Shown here: piece by piece, positions 56,010 to 64,000 of the stretch | Position numbering within the stretch: position 1 is the stretch's first letter | How the letters are laid out: each line of letters starts with the position of its first letter | Source: Steromphala cineraria | Lineage: Eukaryota > Mollusca > Gastropoda > Trochida > Trochidae | DNA: 64,000 bases | Direction of reading: 5' to 3' | Assembly: GCA_916613615.1 (NCBI GenBank) | Contig: OU744732.1 | Location: 46,987,227-47,051,226, forward strand | The notes under the pieces: generated by a model | Told to the model about the DNA's origin: nothing | Databases searched by the model: none | Seen by the model: the letters and a program-made list of their open reading frames with translations, nothing else | Position numbers and translations under genes: made by a program

Positions 56010-59000
56010 ATGAATTCAGGTAGATATATCAACAGTCTTATTCGCATATCATATACAATGTATACACTTGGGTTAACCTCTTTCGTTTACTGATAAGTCA
56101 CGTGTATAATTGTACAGAAAATACTCGAAATTCAATTATTTTGTCGCCGTAAGTTTTATATATATGTGTGCCTATGTTGATAGATTACTGAGGAACTTAG
56201 CCGTCAAATAATGCCTGACTCAGAGAAAAAGTAAAGAAAATGTAGTTTTGGGCGACAAAGACGACTTTCAAGCTTATAAATATTTAGGAACCGGAAATTG
56301 TGAGATGGCCACACTTGATTCGCCTTCATGTCGACATGCCGGGGCTTACATTTTGGTCATTTTGATAAACTGTCACCTATTTAATGAATTTTGGTCTGAT
56401 CTTCTCATGGCTGGTCGCAAAATACTGTTAAAAAATCCACGAATACAGTAAAAATACTTTTTAAAATATTGCAGTTTGATAATGGGTCTTAAATATATTG
56501 CACGGTATTTTGCTTTGACATCAACATCAATACAGAAAATAATAACGCTTGTACTTTGTATTTACAGTTGCACCGGCTCCTAAAGGAGCCTCAAATTCAA
56601 AACAACCTCAAAATGACATTGCCCAAATTCATGGAGCAAACCCAAATGTCGCATCGGCCCCACCGCCGTCTTACGACCTAGCAACCCAGCAGTACGGGGC
56701 ACAATACGGGGCACAGTACGGTGCTCAAGCTCCCGTAACAATGCAGCCTGTGGCACAACCTTCCCCGGGCATGCAGGTGCCTTATGGTGCACAAGGTCAA
56801 GCACAATATGGGGCACAGGGGTTCGTGTTCACGCAAGCACAAGATGGCGGATCTGTTTCTGTCATGGCGCCTGTGATGATTCAACCGGTAGTCAGGTGGT
56901 TGCAGGTTGAACAAGTCCCCGGATGTCAACTTTGCCTCTCGCCGCTCGTCACATTGAATAGCGTCCTCATGCAGCTTGAGAGTGGTAAATTATCTACCTT
57001 TTTTATTTTTCCCCCGTGTTTTCACATTAAGATAATTTCGACATTAGTCCTCTAGTATCTAGTATCTTTGAGATGCTTGTTGCTAGATGAACATTTTCAA
57101 CATTTTAAAGGGGCAATAGCACATTTTAAAGGGACCATAAGGTGATTTTAGGAAAATGAAAATATATGTTTCCAATTTAAAGACAATGTAATAAAGCAGT
57201 TAAATCAAATAAATGATGAAGTAATGAATTAAAAGTGTGGCCTCCAATGGACTTTACGTAAATCCGTTTAATTTGTTCTCTGACTATGGATGGTTGGTTT
57301 GTGTAGTTAGATTTTTGATACATTCACTATAATACATTTAACATTAACGTACGATTATCAGTGAAAAATCGAAAATATAAAATTTTCAAAAAACGTGCTA
57401 CTGCCCCTTTAAGATGGCCTTGAATAGCGTCCTCATGCAGCTTGAGAGTGGTAAATTATTTACCATTTTTTATTTTCTCCTGTGTTTTCACATATTATAG
57501 TTTTGACATTGGTCCTCTGATATCTATTATTATCCTTGAGACCCCTGTTGCTAGATGAACATTTTAAACATTTTAAAGGGGCAGTAGCACGTTTTTTGAT
57601 AATTTTATATTTTAAAAATTGCACTTATAATTGTAAGTCAATGCCTTATGTATTATATTGACAGTGTCAACAATCACATTACACAAGCCAATCACACATA
57701 GTCAGAGGACAAAGTATGAGGATTTACATAAATTCCATTGGCGGCCATTTTTTTGTGAACACCTTTAATTCATTTTTGTAAGAAAAAGGAATCTCATGGC
57801 TGAACCTTATGTTATATATTTGAATTATTACTGCTCCATTTAGTTTAAATACATTGTCTTTCATTTGGAACCATTTATTTTCATTTTCCTGACATCACCT
57901 TATATTCCCCCTAAAAACGTGCTACTGCCCCTTTAAAGGGAACATAAAGTGAAAAAGGAAAGTATATGTTTCCAATGGAAAGACAATGTATTTAAGCTAA
58001 ATAAAGGAGTTAAATCAAATAGTATGATGAAGTTCAGCCATGCATTTCCCTTTTCTTACAAAAATGAATTAAAAGTGTTCAAACAAAAATGGCCGCCAAT
58101 GGACTTTACGTGAATCTTTATAATTTGTTCTCTAACTATGGATGATTGGTTTGTGTAATTAGATTTTTGATACAATCAAAATATTATATTTAGCACTAAC
58201 GTACGATAATCAGTGAAAAATCGAAAATATAAAATTTTCAAAAAACGTGCTACTGCCCTTACAAATCATTATATTTGATACCATCGGCTCCCAAAAGGTT
58301 ATGACATAGAGATTTTTAATCATCTTTTATGTTTACTTTCCCCTGAAAATCATTTCATAAACGAAAATGTTTTACATGGGACATTGTCCTATTGATTTCT
58401 TGACCTTTTATTTATTAAAAAAAATTGTTAAACAAAATCACAATCTGATGAGAGATTATACATGCACATATACTCTTCTGATTATTTTCTCACCCAGGTG
58501 ATCGCAATTGAATGTAAATTGCAAATCTTCGTATTCTTTAGACAAGATTTAGTTTTATTTACAGATAGTGAACGTTATGTAATCTCAGTATTGTAAATCA
58601 AAGCGATGTTTGAACCTCATTATCTATTGTGATCCGGTAGAAGGAAAGTAAATATGTTCCTTCACAACACAGTAAACAAATTCCTTATCGATTGTTTGTT
58701 GAACAAAAGCAATAGTTTTTGTGTCACTGGCACAAGAATATATAACAATGGCTGCCAAGCAATAACGATGATAAACAATGGTGTCGTTCTTTGAAAAGAA
58801 ATATTGATCTTTGAATGCTCGAGGAATATTCAATAATATTTCACAGCACATTAGTATCTATGAATATAGATTTATGATAATATAATATACGTAAATGATA
58901 TTGACCAAAGTAGGTAAACATGAAAGTATTTACCAAATTTTGAAAATAATGTTCGTAATAACTTAATAAGTTGTTATCCGGAGTTTTTATCGAATATGAC

Positions 59001-62000
59001 GAATAGAGAGTATGTTTAGCAGATTGTGGTAAACAATTAGAATAGTTACCACATTTATAAACAAAGAAAATATTTACCAAGTGTTGTTAGATAAGATAAT
59101 TACTCAATGTTGTTAAACTAAAGAAATATCTTCCGTATTTTGATGAAGTAAGAGAATTTAAAGTAACTTTTTTCATAAAAAGAGAGTATATTTTCTAAAA
59201 TCTGACAATAATATTTACCAAGTTTGGATAGATGAAAAAGTATCTACCAGGTTTTGATAATGAAACAGATCTATCTTAAAATTCTGATAAATTGAGTTGA
59301 TATTTAAAGAGAAATTATAAGGGAAGATTTATTCAGTTTTGAAAATCTTACATTTCTGGTAAAGAGAACATTTTGCCATTTTGTTAGGACGAGAGAATAG
59401 TTTACAATGTTTGTCAACGCAAATGCTACCAAGTGAAGCTTCACGCACTGTCCTCAGAACAAATGGTGCAGTGAGGAGTTTGCAACTAATCCTCCTAAGC
59501 AATGACGTAGCAACGCATTTTGGCTGAACAATAGATCTTTGTTTATTGAATCAATATTAAATGAACCAAAACAAACAAATTCCCTGTTTCTTAAGTGGGT
59601 AAGTGGCCGTAGCGATGAACTATTCATGAATATGTTATCAAAATGTAAAAGGTTTAGAAGTTGCCTTCGTACTTATAATCGATTTTCATGGAAGATCTTC
59701 ACTTCTTAATTGCCTGCTGTACATACCCAGTGTTCCATAGACGATTGAGGTTCGTTAATACGTTGACAGCTATAGCTAATGCGTTTGTGTGTAGTAGATT
59801 ATGGACTTCAGTTAACAACGGACCTAAAACAAATTCTTCTCAAATACAACGGAATCAAACAGAAAAGAAACGTGCCTAATGTTTATCTGTTCCAATGTTT
59901 TCTATATAATATCAATATCTGATATTCATTTCGATTTGGTCCACTAATAAGGAGCAATGTATCAAGCGAACTATTCACTCGGCCATTCATGAGAGCCATA
60001 CTTTAAAGAGCCACTCCGTGTATTGCCAGGGGTCATGTATGCTAAACTTTTTCAATAGTGTACTCTGATCGAGAAGTATCGATTATTGAATGAAAATATC
60101 ACTTTAGTGCCTATCGACGCCGTAGAGTCACAACAGGAGATCACGATTGTGATCGAAAACCGGACATTGACGCTCGTCAATAAGTCAAACGTAATTTTGG
60201 AAACGTATCTTAAGTAGTCAGAATGAAAGTTACGAGTTAATCATGTTTCACAGGTAATATAACTAGTATTAATGTAAGTTGGACCTGTGAATTTGGATTT
60301 TGCGAATATATATGACTGTTTTAAGAATTTCATTGAAAACAAGGAAGTATTATATAAGTGTCATTTGAAGATGAATATGTGAGAGGTTTTGACTTTTTAT
60401 TCTTAATTATTCCTGCTTTGTTCGTTTCAAAGCAAAACAGTATTTGATGAAAATCACGGATTACTGTTTTAAAAAGGCCAATTGGCAACATTAGTTTTAC
60501 TAATTCGTTTGCCCACTTTGTTTCATCTATATGTTGTACGGTGCCCTTTAGTAGCAGGATAGCAATCAATTCAAAGGCAAATGTCCCCAAATGTGAATAA
60601 AACGTTTATATACGGTATATTCGTTTGCAGTGAACATTTCTGACAATCAACTAATTGATAATTTTACTATTTTTAAAAACGCTATGAAAACAATCAATAT
60701 TATTACCCATAAAGGTTATGATGTATTAAGGTTAGATTTGTTCTGTTACTTATGGCAGTTTTTGACTTTTATATAAAATATTATACAATGAAACGTCAAA
60801 GTTTTGTTAAGAGTAGAAAAAATCCTGATATTGTGATTGATTGAAAATTTTGATTGGATTGATGAAGTTTTGCAGTTTCCCGTTTTAAATCGATATCTGA
60901 AATTTTCAGGCTTTTTCAGTCCTGTTGTTCACAAAATCTTCAAACTTTTAACTCCTGATGGATTCACGATTTATGCCGGAACACTAGGTAAGAAAACACT
61001 CTCTTCAACTGGATTCAAACGTAAATGTTTGAGGGAACGCCCTGTCGGGTTATTTTTGGTGGAAACGAAATTCGCTTATGCACTTTATTTTGTCAAATAA
61101 AAATCAACAAAATGTTACTCCAAGTAATATGTTTCAATATGGTTGTGTCATTATCATGTACTTACAGCATTATGTCCATACCCAGAATTTCGTTTCCATA
61201 ATAAATACCCTGATAGGACTGTCAATTTATCTAACACTATGTTTAATGGACCTGTGGCCCCATTAACGATATAGCATCACTCAAATTATCTGTCAACGTC
61301 AAAGTCTGTACTGAATATTGTAAAAACGTCTTCTTGGTTTGTGTCCATGCTATATGTTTACAAAGTAAGAATTGTCCTCCTGGAATTTCGTTCCCTTAAT
61401 AAATACCCTGATATGACTGTCCCTGTAACTAACACTATGTTTAATGGACCTGTGGCCCCATTAACGAATAAAGCATCACTCAAATTATCTGTCAACGTCA
61501 AAGTCTGAATATTGTAAACACGTCTTGTTGGTTTGTGTCTATGCTATATGTTTACAAAGTAAGAATTGTCCCCCTGGAATTTCGTTTCCATAATAAATCC
61601 ATTAATCTAACACTAAGTAAAATTGGCCTCTGGTCCTATTACCGAATAAAGAATCAGTCGAATTATCATCTCTGTCAACGTCAAAGTCTGAATATTGTGA
61701 AAACGTCTTCTTGGTTTGTGTTTACAAAGTAATCCAAAGATATTTGATTTAGAATGCAACAAAACATTAAACTCTTTGAGATTTTCGATAACCTACTTAT
61801 AATTTTATTTCAGAATATGTGTTGAGCTCGTTCAAGTGTTCCATGACAGACCAGGGTGGACAGGTACGTTTTTTATATACAGTTATGTTCAAAAGTTCTT
61901 ATAAAGTACACGCGTTCCCCACGCGTTCAATCAAATCTTTAACCCTAACGAAAAACGTGGGTAACGAATGTAAACATTAACAGGTTTTGTCTTCATCGTA

Positions 62001-64000
62001 TTTCATTGTAATGAATGTAATCAGAATGTTTAAGAGTGTGAGCATGATTAGTTTGTTTTACATAACACAAGAAACAACAAAATCAAATAAACAATTAGAA
62101 AGGCTTAATATTTGTTTTTGGAAAATTACATTGACTAAATTCAATCTACAGCTGCGTACCTTAAGTTTGTTCACCTGCTAGTGTATCTCTGTGTACATAT
62201 CATGTAAATTGATGTAATCATGTGAAAAATAAATTTCGATTCACATGGTGAATATATAGAAAGATGGGGTTGTATTTTTTGAAACTCTGATTTTCAATTG
62301 CATTTAAATGCTAAAAGAAACAAATATGACTTATGGCCTAAAGCTGTTGATCACTTATAGAGCATTTTCTAGAGAAAAATAAAGATTTTTTTAACCCCTG
62401 TTTAGTTCATCGACCTACCAAAAATGTTACTGTTAACGTCTAGGTATGACGTGCAAGTATATGATCGCTCAATGACTGATGTAGTAAAATTTCTACATCA
62501 TCCCTTAAGTTTTTGCATTGCTATGATGACTCAAAGACATCCAAAATGAAATTATATTTTTACTAGTTAGGATTCGCTGGTAAGTGAAGTAACTGAAGCT
62601 ACGCAGCTGTTGATACGGTACCGTGTTGCTGGGAGCGCTTGTATTCTTAATCGAAGTGTATGTTGTACTTTTGAAGACAGTGGTGTAGTGGTTAGCATGC
62701 TGGCCTCTAAAGCAAGAGACCCGAGTTCGAATCCCGGTGGAGACACCAAAAATCTGTGACCTGGATCTCATTCTGTATTGTGTCCCTGGACAAGACACTT
62801 CATCCACATTTCACTCAGTCAAACCAGCTGTTAAAATGGGTACCTTGAAACAGGATGTACTGTCCTACGTGGTCGTGACAGCTGAGAGAGAGCAATCCTC
62901 TCTTATGTTGCAGGTAGCGCTTTGAGCATGTCTTAGGACGTGGGAAGGGTACCATATAAACATACACATTATTATTTTTTCAGGAGGCCATCAGAGTTAA
63001 CGCAGCATTCGAGTGTTGTGGGGGGTTCCTCAGGTGCTGTAAGTCTGAGATCAACATGGAAGCTCCAGCTGGCACTAGTGTTGGACAGATGAAGCAAGTG
63101 TAAGTAATATAGGATGCTAAACGATCTATCGTGTTATACCGTCAACTGTTTGAACAATCAGGGACAGATGTAAACAAGTGTTATATTGCAAAACTAAAGT
63201 ATGATAACACTGATAATTAGATCAAAAAGTAGTAGTCTGGTCTTTATGTTGAAGCTGAAATTATGGGTTTAATTGTTTCAGATACAAAGTTAAATTACGT
63301 TTTTGAATAGTAAAGTAAAATGTTATAGGCGAATTCAGGAGTTATAAATGAAAACGATTTTGTCAACAGATATAGGTGTACTTATTTTGAATATTTGCTG
63401 AATGTGCTTGTTTCAGATGCCAGCTGATTGGCATTGCCTTTTCCATGCAGTACCATGATGGTCCAACCGTAGATTTCTCTTCGTATGCATTTGGTCCATC
63501 AGCTACTGTACGGGTATGTGTGTTCATTTTAGAAGTTCTGTGAATTCAGAATATTTCTGCATACCTTTCAAGGTGCACTACTTTGGAAGAGATGATTAAA
63601 CATTGGAAGATTTATAATTTGCTTATTCCCTCATTTTCAAAGGTAACATTATGGATGAAACATCAAGGTATAAACATATATAAAAGCGTACATATCTCTT
63701 ATGAAATATCATGCCGAATCCTCTTCAACTTGATCAATTGAATATCTCAACTACACAATGGTACATGAGATGCATAGAAAGGTCACTGACAAATGTCCGA
63801 GGACAGTAATGTCACCTGACCTAAACCCTTTGTAGCATTATTCAGATAAGAAGGACAACATTGAACGAGTGCTATGTCGATTTAAATTTTTAATGACATT
63901 GGTTGAGGGCCATCGGTGACCATTTTCTTGTTGGATTTTTAAATGGAATATGTTTACAGGTGACACAAGGCAGCCAGGAGATAGCGAGCATTGTGGGGCC
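56010..64000 (+). CDS. Phospholipid scramblase-family protein, 5' part (continues past window)
   Basis: Coding exons: 56010-56019 (in an exon from 55990), 56568-56984, 60910-60987, 61814-61863, 62984-63099, 63417-63513 and 63960 to the edge. Every junction is GT-AG and phases match throughout (1,1,1,0,2,0). The first coding exon gives only MNS plus one base. The second encodes a proline/glutamine-rich N-terminus with a PPSY motif and repeated YGAQ units, then VPGCQLCLSPL...LNSVLMQLE, like the GLEYL...D.(I/V)LVHQ opening of the scramblase domain. Later exons give a cysteine-rich FECCGGFLRCC, then INMEAPAGTSVGQMKQ, as in the CC..C..EI.(I/V)..P.G..(I/V)G segment of the family, and QEIASIVGP. Scramblases move phospholipids across membranes, and some act in interferon responses. 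The domain is divergent, and the C-terminal calcium-binding and membrane segments lie outside the window. Confidence 0.82.
56955..57590 (+). repeat. Tandem duplication of an exon end, donor and MITE (~465-bp period)
   Basis: TTGAATAGCGTCCTCATGCA, then GCTTGAGAGTGGTAAATTAT at 56955, recurs at 57419, followed in both by AACATTTT(C/A)AACATTTTAAA and a GGGGCA MITE end. The second copy thus holds 37 coding bases plus the splice donor but no acceptor, so it is a pseudo-exon fragment. Confidence 0.85.
57107..57415 (-). mobile_element. MITE, AGTAGCACG family, reverse, in scramblase intron
   Basis: From AAAGGGGCAATAGCACATTT to AAAAACGTGCTACTGCCCCT. Orientation follows the TCACCTTAT-type subterminal block (here ATAAGGTGATTTTAGG near the left end). 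Confidence 0.75.
57573..57938 (+). mobile_element. MITE, AGTAGCACG family, forward, in scramblase intron
   Basis: Full-length: AAAGGGGCAGTAGCACGTTT to AAACGTGCTACTGCCCCTTT, with CCATTGGCGGCCATTTTTTT inside. It abuts the next, reversed copy. Confidence 0.85.
57939..58262 (-). mobile_element. MITE, AGTAGCACG family, reverse, abutting the previous copy
   Basis: It lacks the outer left end and begins AAAGGGAACATAAAGTG. It contains AATGGCCGCCAATGGACTTT (reverse of the family landmark) and ends ACGTGCTACTGCCC. With its neighbour it forms a head-to-head inverted pair of about 690 bp. Confidence 0.75.
58263..60909. other. Scramblase intron, no other gene seen
   Basis: AT-rich intron sequence. A block at 60115-60215 (ATCGAAAACCGGACATTGAC, then GTCAAACGTAATTTTGGAAA) resembles 52570-52660 in the 1281-bp duplication, so it is another copy of a dispersed repeat. 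Open frames such as 60330-60590 on the minus strand have no motif. Confidence 0.5.
61035..61740 (+). repeat. ~180-200-bp tandem repeat, about three copies, in scramblase intron
   Basis: AAAGTCTG(TACTG)AATATTGT followed by CGTCTT(C/G)TTGGTTTGTGT occurs at 61299, 61499 and 61681. Each unit also carries GGAATTTCGTTTCCATAATA and TTAATGGACCTGTGGCCCCA. The first 200 bp resemble the MITE at 32849-33025 (GGTTATTTTTGGTGGAAACG; ACCCTGATAGGACTGTC), so the array seems to have grown from a MITE. Confidence 0.7.
62676..62975 (+). mobile_element. tRNA-derived SINE
   Basis: The 5' part has pol III boxes: TGGTGTAGTGGTTAGCATGC (A-box) and GAGTTCGAATCCCGGTGGAG (B-box). The body has TTGTGTCCCTGGACAAGACA and AAATGGGTACCTTGAAA, and the 3' end has AGCGCTTTGAGCATG...CCATATAAACATACACATTA with a short AT-rich tail. 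This arrangement is common in invertebrate tRNA-type SINEs. It ends only a few bases before the acceptor of the exon at 62984, so it supplies part of the intron's polypyrimidine region. Confidence 0.8.

Noticed and set aside
62676..62752. Functional tRNA gene
   Set aside because: A- and B-boxes are present but no 7-bp acceptor stem can be formed, and the sequence runs on into a typical SINE body and tail.

Overview
The window is AT-rich nuclear DNA from an animal. Genes are split by GT-AG introns, intergenic space is large, and short palindromic transposons (MITEs) are abundant. Three Toll-like receptor (TLR) genes, each with its whole coding region in one exon, together with the style of the repeats suggest a lophotrochozoan, most likely a bivalve mollusc. 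The species cannot be named from the sequence alone. || Layout: (1) 1-3778 and 10097-14818 are two copies of a segmental duplication (X1, X2). (2) Between them, 6665-9734 holds a small four-exon gene for an unrecognised 77-residue protein with two similar halves. (3) About 14290-22950 and 23290-32800 are two paralogous TLR units. Each has a non-coding leader exon, an intron of about 3 kb, and one coding exon. TLR-A (20195-22843) is intact. TLR-B (29527-32704) is broken by a 2-bp deletion and a ~505-bp insertion, both in the TIR domain. A Tc1-like DNA transposon with a broken transposase (24820-26336) lies upstream of the TLR-B leader exon. (4) 32.8-41.4 kb is repeat-rich, with relics of a BEL/Pao-like element, a zinc-finger hAT/ZMYM-like transposase and a non-LTR retrotransposon, plus an unusual cluster of small GTGGGCCCAC hairpins. 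(5) TLR-C has its leader exon ending at 41649 and its coding exon at 44873-47527; it is intact. Its intron carries a 31-bp minisatellite and a long hairpin. (6) 47.5-55.9 kb has no confident gene. It holds a 34-bp tandem repeat, a tRNA-like composite repeat and an apparently exact 1281-bp tandem duplication. (7) From 55990 to the right edge runs the 5' part of a phospholipid scramblase-family gene, with seven exons in consistent phase, interrupted by MITEs and a tRNA-derived SINE. || The three TLRs form a local innate-immune receptor array. They share a signal peptide, one N-terminal cysteine cap, about 20 leucine-rich repeats (LRRs) interrupted by a charged island, one C-terminal cysteine cap, a transmembrane helix and a TIR domain. 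All three keep a leader exon with the same splice donor, and a GGAAGT motif 190-200 bp upstream of that donor, so shared transcriptional control is likely. TIR domains are nearly identical, while the ectodomain of TLR-C, and above all its island, has diverged strongly. || All exon models were read by eye from splice signals and phase; no alignment or database search was run. Copy identities and repeat boundaries are visual estimates.
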